This document shows, piece after piece, positions 1 through 11,313 of a stretch of DNA of 64,000 nucleotides. The stretch is taken from positions 52,244,321 to 52,308,320 of the forward strand of contig CM047808.1 of the NCBI GenBank assembly GCA_026214975.1. The letters are read 5' to 3'. Position 1 is the stretch's first letter, and each line of letters begins with the position of its first letter. A program made the translations under genes and the position numbers. The notes under the pieces were generated by a model that saw nothing but the letters and a program-made list of their open reading frames with translations, did not search any database and was not told the DNA's origin. Source of the DNA: Gentiana macrophylla. Its lineage: Eukaryota > Streptophyta > Magnoliopsida > Gentianales > Gentianaceae.

Positions 1-590
1 AGCCAAGATATTTCCTAAAATATCCTGATGAGTGTGACCTACTATATCAGACCTTTAAGTACGCCCCGAGTATGCCTACGTAGGGCAGGTCAGTGACCCG
101 GAGAGTCCTCAAGATCCTATCCTTTCGAAGACCAAGCCTTGAATTTTGGTAGCAGTGAACACCATCCGAAGGGGGCCGAAATCAAAGCCGCACGAGGCAT
201 CACCATTCTCTCACTTTCTTGCATCTATAGTAGAGGCCGTGGGGTCGGCTGTCGCCTTCCGTGCTCCCACTCAATATTTTGAAAAAGTGGTGGGTTTACT
301 GATTGTGGTTTTGGACTTGACAATATTTTAAGAAACAACAAATCATGTTGGTATATTAATCATGAGACCAATACTCTGATTAAATTCACCACGGACTAAC
401 TAGTTTTAAGCATATCATCACTAACTCAATCCTCGTGTGTATGCCATACACTAAGTTGTGTGATTACATACCGATATACTTAGGGTTTTCAGCAGTGTAT
501 AATATAAGCATAAATGTAAATATTAAGATGAATTATAAATCCTGTCAAAAACAATTACATAAATTGTCTTTCGGGCACTACACATAACAG
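1..590. other. No gene recognised
   Basis: I see no recognisable coding region, RNA gene or repeat boundary here. Short open frames, such as one at 146-331 on the plus strand, have no family features. The stretch ends where the first copy of the duplicated minus-strand unit begins (near 591). It is probably a fragment of older repeat DNA. Confidence 0.4.
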
Positions 591-2243
591 ATACATGACT
601 GCAAACCAATTGACCGGTGACATGACGAGCCAAGCATCACCAATGGAACAAAAGAAAAATCCCACGGCTTGATATTGGCGATGAAGCTGGGAAAGGTAGC
701 AATATAATCATGGCAACTCAGACTTGGATAGGCATCAACATGTGCAACAAATGGGTCAATGAAAGTATTCAATTCCTCGGCTTGCCATCAATATGATCTA
801 GATCATGAGAAACCAAAGACAATAGAGGGGGCCGCAATTGATGTAACCAACAGCCCGGTGTCCTCCTCGTGTGGATGATCCACATGTACCTGCACAGAAG
901 ACAAAGTAGAACTCGAACACGCGGTCGGTGAAGGAGTACAAACCACCTCATTCTCCGCAATTATCTCAACCACCCATTTAAGACTATACTCACCAACAGT
1001 CTCCTCCACATGCTCATGTCCCTCTGTAATTGTCTCATCCACAACTGATTCCGCACGCTCAACATTACTCTCAACTTGACTGGCAACAAATGTCTCATCA
1101 ATGTGAACTATCTCGTCCACACTCTCTACTTTTGCATCCACAAGCTCATGTTCATCCACAAATGCAGGTGCATCCACCTTCACCACACGCTCACCTTCTT
1201 CCGTTTTCAACTCCTCCTCATGACTACTTACAATCTCTTCTTTTTCCACTTCAACAAATTCTTTTTCTTTTCAACTGCAACCACCCGTGTGGCCTCATCA
1301 TACTTGGCCCATAATAGGTCAACTTCCTGCCACTTTTGCATCATAACCTCATGTCTTCATTATATTTTTAGACCAACATCGCAAATTTCCTATGCACCAC
1401 TGCTAACCCTTTATCGTTTCGATCAACTAACTCATTTTGACGCCGTCGTTCCTCCCTCCGTTCTTCCTCCCTACGAACGCGCCTCTCGTAATAATCAAAA
1501 CAAGGCATATTTCTCACAATTCACTCGTGTTTTACTAACTCATATATAGATATCAACCAAAGAACGAATCACAACAATGAGCAACTCTAAACATGATGCT
1601 GCCAGAACTTCCAGAATTTAAACAGTGACTTTTCATGCAGATTGTGATAAACCTATGTCGAATCTGGAAAACCTCAAAATAAGAAATTTGTAGAAAAGAT
1701 GATTTCCTAGATAATATCAGAATTTCAGATTTTTTGGACTTATATAGGTCGCTCAAACAATCGTTATTCAGGAACAGGTGCAATCTGTCACAAATTTCCA
1801 AATTGATAGCAGTGAATTTTGGTGCCGATTGTGGTGAAACAAAGACGAATCTGGGAAAACTCAAAAGTAGAAAGTTGTATATCCAAAAATTTCCTATAAG
1901 GTTACCAATTTTCAGGTAATTTGGAGTCGTCCAAAGCACGAAATCGAATACAAACAACGATTGACTGCTGTAGTTTTTTTCTGGACAGATATTTTGAATT
2001 GATCGGCAGTTTCAGACAGGATTTTCGTTGAATCTGGATTGGGTGTAAAGAGACAAATTTTAGAACGAGATGTGCTGGAGATGTGATAAAAATTTCGTAA
2101 TTTTTTGGGGGGAGGGTTTAGTGTAGAAAACGAACTGAGAAAATAACGTGTGTCAGATCAGAAAAATAAAAGGATTAGGGTTAGGGTTCTTGGGATGAAG
2201 GTTTGAAGATTTGAAGATCTTCAAGTTTTCTGAATAGGATTAT
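591..2243 (-). repeat. Duplicated retroelement-like unit, copy A1
   Basis: This stretch is nearly the same, apart from scattered substitutions and small indels, as 3119-4017 followed by 13570-14179. The second copy is split by a chromovirus. Similarity begins near 591/3119 and ends near 2243/14179, both at a shared motif around attatgaatattt. Read on the minus strand, the unit has a leader (2243 to about 1545) with two telobox-like CCCTAA motifs near 2172-2190, followed by a degenerate acidic coding region. The LTR-like stretch at 2385-2993 lies just upstream of this copy in the minus-strand sense. The arrangement is therefore internal region, LTR-like segment, internal region. This suggests recombination between elements, or a tandem insertion. 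Confidence 0.7.
803..1549 (-). pseudogene. Acidic, Glu/Val-rich hypothetical protein of the duplicated unit, copy A1
   Basis: The minus strand encodes an Arg/Glu-rich N-terminal part (about 1540 to 1260) and then a Glu/Val/Asp-rich stretch of about 148 residues (1249-803). That stretch has repeated motifs such as VESVDEIVHIDETF and HEHVEETVGEYSLKWVVE. The two parts are in different frames, so the gene is broken. Copy A2 has the same order of segments. I recognise no named domain, signal peptide or membrane span. The setting, with an LTR-like segment and a polypurine-like tract nearby, suggests the gag-like or accessory ORF of a non-autonomous LTR element. A decayed host gene is also possible. 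Confidence 0.4.
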
Positions 2244-2384
2244 GAATATTTTAAGATGTATGGGTGTTCGTGGGAGGGGGTGGACGAAATTAACGAAATA
2301 AAAACATAGAACTATTTTTTTTAAATAATTTCAAAAATAAAGAAAAGCAAATAAATGGGATATTTGATACCTTAGTTGCTGTGC

Positions 2385-2993
2385 TCTAGGACAAACTGAT
2401 GCGATACGTGCTCAAGAAATTACTAAAGGACCAATGGCGAGCTATGGAAAACCAAGACCTAGCGTCTCAGACCTAGAACCGAGGCTAAGAACACACATCG
2501 TTTCGCTCACGATCTTTGATTCGTTCTTAAAGATGTCTTCTACGACGAAGAGAAAACTCACTACTCATAAGTGATTATTTAAGCCGACTAGACTTAAGAA
2601 AGGTTTAATCGAAATCTCTATAATAATTTGTTGTATTCAAATTGTACATAGAAGGCCTTTATATAGGCTACAAAATAAATGACTAACAAAAACTCCTAAG
2701 CAATGTGAATAAATTACATGGTAATTTCGCCACTTTATTTTCTGGTGGGCCTAACTTGACTATAATAAGCCCAAATGACTTTTATTTGCTGAAAATAAAC
2801 ACTTGACCCATCATACTAACATATAGGCACATTTTTTCATGGGTCATACTAGCATTTAGGCCCAAAAGACCTTTATTAACTAAACTCAATGCAAAACAAT
2901 GTAAAATAATATAAACCAGGTCCAATAATGAAAATAATTCATCCAATCTCATCTTTGTTTCGCTCTTCAGTCTTCGTAGGCTGGATTACATCA
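2385..2993 (-). repeat. LTR-like segment (minus strand) with TATA box and adjacent purine tract
   Basis: On the minus strand the stretch starts TGATGTAATCC, directly after a purine tract (gggagggaa, about 2994-3004) that resembles a polypurine tract. It contains a TATA-type box at 2659-2667 (cctatataa on the minus strand) and ends near 2385. The preceding minus-strand coding text ends close to the tract, as the end of a retroelement polyprotein does. No second LTR is visible in the window and no clear tRNA primer site follows, so the ends are approximate. Confidence 0.4.
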
Positions 2994-3985
2994 TTCCCTC
3001 CCAATTCGAAAAGATTCGTCCTCGAATCAGAAGGATGTCGTAATATTCATCAACACACACCAAACTCGAACAAACCACAAAAATCCTCAACGAAGTGCCG
3101 GGATCAAATACGAAGTTGATACATGGCTGCAAACCAATTGACCGGTGACATGACGAGCCAAGCGTCACCAATGGAACAAAAGAACAATCCCTCGGCTTGA
3201 TATTGGCAATGAAGCTGGGAAAGGTAGCAATATAATCATGGCAACTCATACTAGGATAGGCATCAACATGTGCAACAAATGGGTCAATGAAAGTATTCCC
3301 CGGCTTACCATCAATATGATCTAGATCACGAGAAACTAAAGGCAATATAGGGGCTGCATTTGATGTAACCAACAGCCCGGCGTCCTTCTCGTGCGGATGA
3401 TCCACATGTACCTACACAGAAGACAAAGTAGAACTCGAACACGTGGTCGGTGAAGGAGTACACACCACCTCATTCTCCGCAACTACCTCAACCACCCATT
3501 TAAGACTATACTCACCAACAGTCTCCTCCACATGCTCATGTCCCTCTTCAATTGTCTCATCCACAACTGATTCCGCATACTCAACATTACTCTCAACTTG
3601 ATTGGCAACAAATGTCTCATCAATGTGATCTATCTCGTCCACACTTTCTACTTTTGCATCCACAAATGCAGGTGCACCCACCTTCACCACAAGCTTGCCT
3701 TTTTCTGTTTTCAACTCCTCCTCATGACTACTAACAATCTCTTCTTTTTCCGCTGCAACTTTTTCTTTTTTTCTTTTCAAATGCAACCACCCGTGTGGAC
3801 TCATCATACTTGGCCCATAATAGGTCATTATATTTTTTTAACCAACTTCGCAATGTTCCTAGGCACCTCGCTAACCCTTTATCGTTTCGATCAACTAACT
3901 CATTATGACGCCGTCGTACCTCCCTCCATTCTTCCTCCCTACGAACGTGTCTCTCGTAATAATAAAAACAAGGCATATTTCTCAC
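2986..3985 (-). pseudogene. Acidic hypothetical protein of the duplicated unit, copy A2
   Basis: This is the second copy of the minus-strand coding region. It starts MRNMPCFYYYERHVRREEEW at 3985. It then shifts frame near 3735 into the Glu/Val-rich stretch (to 3412) and again into a 139-residue frame ending at 2986. The extra 3' part, absent from copy A1, runs to the purine tract and LTR-like segment. At least two frame changes make it a pseudogene. No family is recognised; a retroelement origin is inferred from the flanking structure. Confidence 0.4.
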
Positions 3986-4017
3986 AATTCACTCGTGTTT
4001 TACTCACACATATATAG
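3119..4017 (-). repeat. Duplicated unit copy A2, 3' part
   Basis: This matches 591-1549 of copy A1. It is cut at 4017 by the chromovirus insertion and resumes at 13570, where the text picks up exactly as copy A1 does after its tatag at 1546-1550. Copy A1 therefore serves as the empty-site reference for the insertion. Confidence 0.75.
4013..4017. repeat. Target site duplication TATAG, left copy
   Basis: TATAG directly precedes the 5' LTR and is repeated at 13565-13569. The uninterrupted copy A1 has a single TATAG at the matching place. Confidence 0.9.
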
Positions 4018-6265
4018 TGTAATATTCCGATTTTCGGGAAAGGGCAGACGTGTCATTTTACGAAAACGAAATATTGGGTTCGGTTCCTTTTATTCGGGTT
4101 TAATTGTTTTGGGTAATTATATACACAATTTTGAGATATGTATGTATATATTAAGGAAGGAAATATGATTTTTAGCATAAGAGTGATTAAGCAAAATCAT
4201 TGAAATTAGATAATTATGGGATTTTCCTATTTAAGGAAAAATCAACCTAATCAGCCCCTGAACCTTTTAATCAGATTTCTCCACCTCCTAAATTCATCAT
4301 CAGCGTGTGTGAGAAAGAAATTAGGGCTGAGGGATTTTCAATCAGTTGCTAAGTCAATTCATAACGGTTTTTAGATCAGAGTCGAGCACCGGAGTCGTTG
4401 TGAAGAGAGCAACATTTTGACATCAAAAAGTTGAAGCTTTGATAAGGTATGATTAAGCCCTAGTTTTGTTCTTGTTCGAGTTTGACGGATTCAAACTCAT
4501 CAATTCGTAGTTTTTCCGATTAGAAGCGTGTGATCGAATCTAATCTAAGTTTGGATTTATCACATGTTTTCCTGCAGAAAATGATCAGTTTTGCTGCTGT
4601 TTATGCGTTCTTGTTTGGCTTAAGCTTGCTAAAAGGTAAGAGGCTCTTCCTACAATTTCAATCATTGTTATTGAGGTTTAGATCAAAATTTAAGATGTTT
4701 AGATGCAAGAAATATGTGTTTTTTTGTTGGTCAATGATCCTAGATGCTATGGTATGATTAGATAAGTTGTTATGTGTTTTTCTGGGTTTTTTTTTGATGT
4801 TAATTAGGTTAGAAACGGTTTAGTGATCGCGTTTTGAAGATTTTAGCATTTTGAGAAAAACCCAGGCGAACGGGCGTTTGCACTAGGCAAACGGGCGTTT
4901 GCGATCATAGCAGCTCAAACGGGCGTTTGCACAAGGCAGACGGGCGTTTGAGGTTAGACTTTTGATTCAGGATGTAGCTTTTTTTGACGGACGGGTGTTT
5001 GGGGTTAGTGGACGGGCGTTCGATGTCGAACGGGCGTTCATAGGATGTCAAACGGGCGTTTGACCCGTTTTACCTTGTTTTTACTGTTTTAGCGTTTCAG
5101 CTTGGTTTTCGGCTTCATAATCGTGTTTCCACTATTTTAAACCCTTAATTATGATATGTTAACATTAATCAAAACATGAACAAGCTTCGATTGAACTTCT
5201 GATTCGTTCAGTTAAAACACCGAATGTACTCTTAAAGGGAGTTGAAGTCGGATCCGTCGGAAGGGCATGAAAGGGCTTGTGCTTTGATGAACTAGAGTTC
5301 ATCAATGTCTCTGTAATTGTTAAGATGTGATGTCTAGCTGTCTAAGTGAGGGAGTAGAGTTGCAGGGGTGAATTTTATTCTGAAAACACTTAGGTGGTTA
5401 GTTAATTCACATTAATAATTACATACGTGTAGATAAAAGCTAAAACTTCATTTATTCTCGGTTAGGCACTCTTTCATATCGGCGATGTGATACGTTCATA
5501 AAAGGTGAACAACGCTATTGGACTTAAACGGCAGAAGGGTAGTGGAGGAAATTCATCGGACATATACGCATACCGGGGATACCCCAGAGCTAATCGGTAC
5601 TAATCACCATTAGTTAGCAAGTATATCTTCAGGCTGATGAACGCCATGCGCAGTGTCCTTGAGTAGTGATGTAACAAAGATAAGTTAAGTAGAAACGTTT
5701 AGTCATGACGTGTCGATGGGCATGGAATGAACCCTAAATTGAGTCGGTCTCATTAAGACAAATCTTTTAACGATAAACCCTAATTAAATTGTAGCTTCTA
5801 CTTCTTACTTTGTACAATGTACTTACCTCAAATTCATGTTTATTTATGTGTTTGGGGGTGAGAAGACGAACAGGTAAACGAAGAATACGATGAGGACTTT
5901 GATGACGACGTTTGAGGATGCCGGAGTTGAAGACCTTGATTGTTGATCATTCATTTCTTTTATTTATTTCCTAGACTTGGATTATTATTGGATTTTGTAG
6001 TTTATTTTTAGCACTTTGGAATTCGTACATTTTGGATTCGTTGGTTTCTTTTTCCAATGTAATAATATTACATTTCCTTCTTTAGTTCTTGGTTTTTATT
6101 CTTGGTTGTTTGGAAAAAAATTACCCGAGTCTTTTTAGCTTCCGTTTTCTTTTATTTGATACGACATAGTAGAGGCTTACGTGTAATATTATTTATTTAA
6201 TATTATGCATGCCGAACATTTCGATTTCTGGATAAGGACTCGGTGTCCGGGAACAGGGCGTTACA
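4018..6265 (+). repeat. 5' LTR of chromovirus 1
   Basis: It starts TGTAATATTCCG and ends GGGCGTTACA, with TG...CA termini. A TATA-like run (tatgtatatatt) lies near 4140. A cluster of short repeats built on acgggcgtttg sits at about 4867-5062. The matching part of the related chromovirus 2 LTR carries a different GC-rich repeat. Short open frames inside the LTR look incidental. Confidence 0.93.
4867..5062 (+). repeat. GGGCGTTTG short-repeat cluster in the LTR
   Basis: About eight copies of acgggcgtttg or close variants are spaced irregularly through ~195 bp. The other LTR has the same cluster at 12171-12364 with more decay. The spacing is uneven, so this is a diverged minisatellite rather than a clean array. 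Confidence 0.8.
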
Positions 6266-6267
6266 GT

Positions 6268-6279
6268 TGGTATCAGAGC
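6268..6279 (+). other. Primer binding site, initiator tRNA-Met
   Basis: TGGTATCAGAGC begins two bases after the 5' LTR and is complementary to the 3' end of plant initiator tRNA-Met. It is the expected start of minus-strand DNA synthesis. It is not a tRNA gene. Confidence 0.9.
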
Positions 6280-6364
6280 AAAAGCATCTTTTAGGCTTCC
6301 CTTCTTCTAAGATATGTCTTCTTTAGATCTTTTAGTAACGTTGTGGTTTTCTTTGATCATCAGG

Positions 6365-7795
6365 ATGGTGTTCACTAGAACCGGAGCGGGTTCAGAAGCT
6401 TCAGGAGTCCGATGAGAGAGTCCGATTCCAGTCGTAGGAGGCGGTTTTGTGAGGCGGAATCCTTCACCACATCCGAGCCCCACGCCACCCCCTCATACTG
6501 CGACCCCTACCCCAGATTCTCAGAGGAACTTGTCACCAAGGCCAATTCGGAACACTACTCCATGATTTCAACCAAGGTACAACTACATTTACGGAGAGCC
6601 TGGAGAAGCTCCTATCCGTGTCACTGTGGTAGGAGACATTCCACCTGTCAGCGTACCCCCAGCAACCAGCATTTATCCACCACCAGTGAGCTACCCTCCT
6701 CCATCAGTGTGTCCTCACCAGCAGCATCTGACTTTCTACCCTCCTCCAGTAGGTCACACTCCTCGACCTACTATACCTCCATCACCCCGTTTTGATCACC
6801 AGCAAGGCTTTTGTTATCCACCTTACGGTTTCTACCAGCAACAGACTTACCAGCAAGAGATACCCTATGGATACCCTCCAGTTTACCCACAAGCCCCACT
6901 GGTTAGACCATCTTTCGAACAAGCACCCCCAGTGGACTGGTATACAAGATTAAGGAGGAACAGAGTTCAAGACTTCTTTGGGAATGTCGAGCATTCAAAG
7001 GCTGAAGAATGGTTGAGAAGCTTTGAGAAAGCTTGTAGGAACATCAATGTTCCCGAGACTGAGATGGCACAGTTGGTAGTTGGATTTCTTATGGGTGCAG
7101 CTGAAGCTTGGATTGACGCTATACAGAGTAGCAAGGGGAAAGTGACAGATTGGGAAGGCTTTAAGGCCATGTTTTATAATGAGTATTTTCTAGCAACAGT
7201 GCAATCAGACATGGCAAGTCAGTTTTTGAAGCTTAAGCAGGGTAATTATATGACAGTATCACAGTACACCAACAAGTTTAACGAGTTGAGGAGATTCAAC
7301 CCTGAGTTGATGAATGTAGAAGAAAGAAAGATGGCTCTTTACAAGGAAGGCTTAGCCTACCAGATACAGTCAGGTATGTTGGTTTCACAGCTAAGAATAT
7401 GGCTGAGTTGTTGAATAAAGCCTTGGAAGTTGATACCTTCAGGAAGAAGTCTACAGTTGTTATTGGGAATAAGAGAAACTTTGGAACAAGCCAGGGTAAT
7501 AACCGGGGAGCACCGCAACAGAATTTCAAGAAGACAACAGCCCCTACAGCGAGTAAACCTCCAACCGGAGCACCACTTTGCCCTAAGTGCAATAGGAATC
7601 ACTCGGGTGAGTGCCGAGTTCATACAAATGGTTGTTATCTTTGCGGAGATACAAGACATTTTGCTTAGAACTGTCCAACAAAGGGTCCTACAAGTAATCC
7701 GAGACAAGGAAGTGGGAAAGGTGGCCCAAGTCGCCCAATTCGAGTGTTTGCAGTGGATGCTGAGATGGCTGAACTAGACGACAATGTTATATCAG
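6365..7795 (+). pseudogene. gag: gag of chromovirus 1 (broken)
   Basis: The probable start is ATG at 6365, followed after 16 codons by a stop. A Pro/Tyr-rich N-terminal part (6626-6900) leads into a retrotransposon gag core with the motif WYTRLRRNRVQDFFGN and the conserved AEEWLRSFEKACRNINV. A frame change lies near 7390, where chromovirus 2 has one extra base. The C-terminal nucleocapsid part has two Cys/His knuckles (7578-7680), the second with a TAG stop at 7666-7668. Gag would form the virus-like particle and package RNA. The frame up to 7795 is the one that pairs with the intron-like interval. Confidence 0.85.
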
Positions 7796-7889
7796 ATACC
7801 TTTATTGGTTATTGTAATTTATTAGAGTACTTTATAGCACGATTTAAATCATGTTGTATTGTATTTAAATAAATGAATTCACATTCTAG
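7796..7889 (+). other. Intron-like interval between gag and protease, donor mutated
   Basis: This 94-bp AT-rich interval separates the end of gag (…VIS) from protease (…IILDNLAV). It aligns with 34270-34373 in chromovirus 2, where the ends are GT and AG. Here the 3' end is TAG but the 5' end reads AT in place of GT. The 3' half is much better conserved between the two copies than the 5' half, including the palindromic gatttaaatc. It is described fully in the findings. Confidence 0.6.
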
Positions 7890-8340
7890 GTACAATAATA
7901 TTAGACAACTTAGCAGTTACGGTGTTTTTTGATACGGGAGCGTCTAATACTTTTGTGTCAACTAAGATAGCTAAGAAGATTAATCTACCAATGGAACCTT
8001 TAAGAAACACTTTGGAGAAAACAACACCTTTAGGAAAACTGACTAAGGTAACCAAGTTGATGCCGCAAGTGGATGTATGATTAGAGACGTATCGTTGTAA
8101 GAGTGACTTTACAGTTCTAGACTTTTCAGATTTTGATGTGATTCTTGGAATAGACTGGCTATCCGAGAATTATGTTCACCTGGATTGTAGAGAAAAGAGA
8201 GTGACCTTCAAGATACCAGGGAAATCAGACAAGGCTTACCAAGGAAATATTTACAAGCCTAGTAAGAAGCGTCACCCTATAATTTTAGCGGTTAAGGCTA
8301 TAAGAGCTTGCCGGAAAGGTTGTGAAGGCTACTTGTTGTA
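7890..8340 (+). pseudogene. Aspartic protease of chromovirus 1
   Basis: The retropepsin active-site DTGAS is at 7931-7945, and the later conserved ILGIDWLSENYVHLD is at about 8138-8185. The enzyme would cleave Gag-Pol into mature proteins. An in-frame stop lies near 8078, so the domain is interrupted. The region after it (8200-8340) is the usual linker to reverse transcriptase. Confidence 0.85.
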
Positions 8341-9777
8341 CGCAGTGGATGTGGAACAAGTGAAGCCTGAGTTAGAGGAAACCCCTGTAGTAAATAAGTA
8401 TGCTGAAGTGTTTCCAGAGGAGTTACTGGGAAACATGCCGGATAGAGAGATAGAGTTTGAGATCAAGTTGATGCCAGGAGCGGCACCAGTTGCTAAGGCA
8501 CCCTATAGAATGGCACCGGCTGAATTAAAGGAGTTGAAAGCTCAGCTTAAGGATATGCTTGAGGGGAACATAATTTAGCCTAGTACTTCGCCTTGGGGAG
8601 CTCCAGTTTTGTTTGTTAAGAAGAATGATGGTATCATGAGGATGTGCATAGATTACAGAGCGTTGAACAATCTTACCATCAAGAATAAGTACCCTTTTCC
8701 ATGGATTGATGATTGTTTAATCAGTTGCAAGGCAAGAGAGTATTTTCTAAGATTGATCTTAGGTTAGGGTATCACCAGTTGAAGATCAAGGTAGCGGATA
8801 TACCGAAGACGGCTTTCAGTACGAGGTATGGACATTATGAGTTCTTAGTCATGCCTTTTGGACTCACTAATGCTCCATATGCATTTATGGACTTAATGCA
8901 GCGTGTTTTCATGCCATACTTGGATAAGTTTGTGATAGTGTTCATAGATGACATTCTAGTGTACTCTAAGGATGAGAAAGAACATGAAGGACACTTAAGG
9001 ATAGTGTTGGAGACTTTGAAGAGGAACCAATTGTATGCTAAGTTCTCCAAGTGCGAATTTTTGTTGGATCAAGTTAGTTTCTTGGGTCATGTCATTTCTG
9101 GAGATGGCATTAAGGTTGATCCCACGAAGATTGAAGCAGTTGAGAAGTGGTCCAAACCGACTACAGTTTCAGAGGTTAGAAGTATTCTCGGTTTGGCTGG
9201 CTACTATAGGAAGTTTGTTCAGGATTTCTCAAAGATAGCTACACCACTTACCCGGCTCACTCAAAAGAATGTAAAGTTCGAGTGGACCAGTTAGTGTGAA
9301 GAGGCTTTTCGGACATTGAAGACGAAGTTGACTACAACCCCAGTTTTGGCAGTTTCGGAGATCTTTGATAATTATGACGCTTACACAGATGCTTCGGGAC
9401 AAGGTTTAGGTTGTGTGTTGATGCAAGGAGGGAAAGTGATTGCTTATGCATCTAGACAGTTGAAGGTGCATGAGAAGAATTACCCAACACATGACTTAGA
9501 GTTGGCAGCAGTAGTGTTTGCCCTAAAGACTTGGAGGCACTACTTGTATGGAGTTAAAGCCAGGATCTTCACCGATCACAAGAGTTTGAAGTATTTCTTT
9601 ACCCAAGAGAATCTAAATATGAGACAAAGGAGATGGTTAGAGTTTGTTAAGGATTATGACTTGGATATTCAGTACCATCTGGGTAAAGCAAATGTAGTAG
9701 CCGATGCTTTGAGTAGGAAACCAGTGTTTGCGGTTTCAAGTGTTGAAGTTGTTGCAGAGAGGCTAGATGGGCTGTAG
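8341..9777 (+). pseudogene. Reverse transcriptase and RNase H of chromovirus 1
   Basis: The RT fingers and palm are seen from about 8400. The motifs are [46 protein letters not shown], and the catalytic FIDDILVYS at 8941-8967, which is intact. RNase H follows, with TDAS at 9385-9396 and [12 protein letters not shown] near 9573-9608. Breaks are a TAG at 8576-8578, a frame change near 8705, and stops at 9292-9294 and 9775-9777. Together these enzymes would copy the RNA into DNA and remove the RNA template. Confidence 0.88.
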
Positions 9778-11278
9778 ATTCGGAGTTTTGATCAGACTGA
9801 AGACCGGCAATTTGTGGCACCGTTGTTAGCGAGGTCCGAGTTGATCGATGACATTCGGGAAAAACAAGACGAAGACCCAGTTTTGGTTGATTTGAAGCGA
9901 GTTGCTAGAGAAAAACTTACAGTGGGATATGTGTTAGACAAGAACGGAAACCTTTGGTACCAGGATCGTTTGTGTGTGCCAAATGTTGGTGATTTAAGAC
10001 AGAGAGTCATGGAAGAGGCACATAGGATTTATTTTGCCGTTCATCGGGGAGCTACTAAAATGTACAGAGACTTGAAGGAAAGGTTTTGGTGGCCCTCGAT
10101 GAAACTGGAGATAGCCAAGTTTGTTGGAGAATATGACATCTGTCAGAGAGTAAAGGCAGAGCACAGAAGACCAGGAGGAATGCTTAAGCCATTGGATATC
10201 CCTGAATGGAAATGGGATAAGATCACGATGGATTTCATCACCGGTTTACCTAAGACAAGAAGCGGTCATGATGCGATTTGGGTGATTGTGGATAGATTGA
10301 CCAAATCCGCTCATTTCTTACCGTATAAGGTTGATATGCCCTTGAAGACGACCACACTATACTTGGATAATATAGTGAAGTTACACGGAGTACCTATCTC
10401 GATAGTTTCGGATCGTGATTCGAGGTTCGTCAGTCGGTTTTGGAAAAGTATACAAGTAGCTTTTGGAACCAAGTTGGACTTGAGTACGGCCTTCCATCCT
10501 CAGACAGATGGACAGTCAGAGAGGACCATCCAAACACTTAAAGATATGTTGAGATCTTATATTTTAGAAGTAGGTGGATCATGGGATGATTACCTACAGG
10601 TAGCAGAGTTTGCTTACAACAACAGTTATCATGCAAATATAGGCATGCCACCGTTTGAAGCGTTGTATGGAAGAAGATGTAGAACGCCGCTGTTTTGGGA
10701 TGAAGTCGGGGAAAGACAAATCACCGGGCCGGAATTGGTTGAGCAAGCTAAAGAAAGGGTTCAGTTGGTCAAGAAGAATTTGAAGGCAACTCATGACAGA
10801 CAGAAGAGTTGGGCAGGTGTTAGAAGGAGACCTCTTGAGTTTGAGGTTGGTGAAAGAGTTTACCTACGAGCTTCACCAATGAAAGGAGTGAAACGTTTTG
10901 GACAAAAGGGAAAGTTAAGCCCGAGGTATGTTCGACCTTTTGAGATTCTAGAAAGAATTTGACCGTTGGCTTATAAGCTTAAGCTACTGGAATCCATGTC
11001 AAGAGTCCCCAACGTGTTTCATGTAGATGTTGAAGAAGTGTTTGACCAAGACAGATGTTGAGACTACAGTTGATCCGGAGATTCTTCAAGATAATCTAGC
11101 ATATGATGAGACACCAATCAGAATTTTGGACCGGAAAGAAAAGATGATTAAGAGACGGTTGATTCCTTTGGTTCTGGTGCAATGGAGCAATCATTCACCG
11201 GATGAAACTACTTGGGAAGTTGAGGACGATATGATCAGCGAGTTCCCAGATTTTATGGACTTACCAGGTATGTTCTAA
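9778..11278 (+). pseudogene. Integrase with C-terminal chromodomain, chromovirus 1
   Basis: The zinc-binding N-terminal domain (about 9990-10165) has a Cys-to-Tyr change in its final CxxC (GEYDICQ; chromovirus 2 has GCDICQ). The catalytic core has Asp at 10231, Asp at 10411 and Glu at 10519. The last two are separated by 35 residues, the classic D,D35E spacing. A stop at 10960-10962 and a frame change before 11027 precede a chromodomain-like tail (about 11110-11250, LVQWSNHSPDETTWEVEDDM). That tail type is thought to steer integration to heterochromatin. Confidence 0.87.
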
Positions 11279-11300
11279 GTTTTGAGGACGAAACTCCTTT

Positions 11301-11313
11301 AAGAGGGGAAGAA
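11301..11313 (+). other. Polypurine tract of chromovirus 1
   Basis: aagaggggaagaa lies directly before the 3' LTR, as expected for the plus-strand DNA primer. Confidence 0.85.

Noticed and set aside
2170..2190. Telomere-type repeat (ttagggttaggg)
   Set aside because: There are only about two units, and the same motif is present in the duplicate at 14096-14113. It is a telobox-like motif in a leader, not a telomere.
4530..4757. Open frame of 75 codons inside the 5' LTR of chromovirus 1
   Set aside because: It is not preserved in the matching part of the 3' LTR and has no family features.
6268..6279. tRNA-Met similarity as a tRNA gene
   Set aside because: Only 12 bases complementary to the tRNA 3' end, placed directly after an LTR: a primer binding site.
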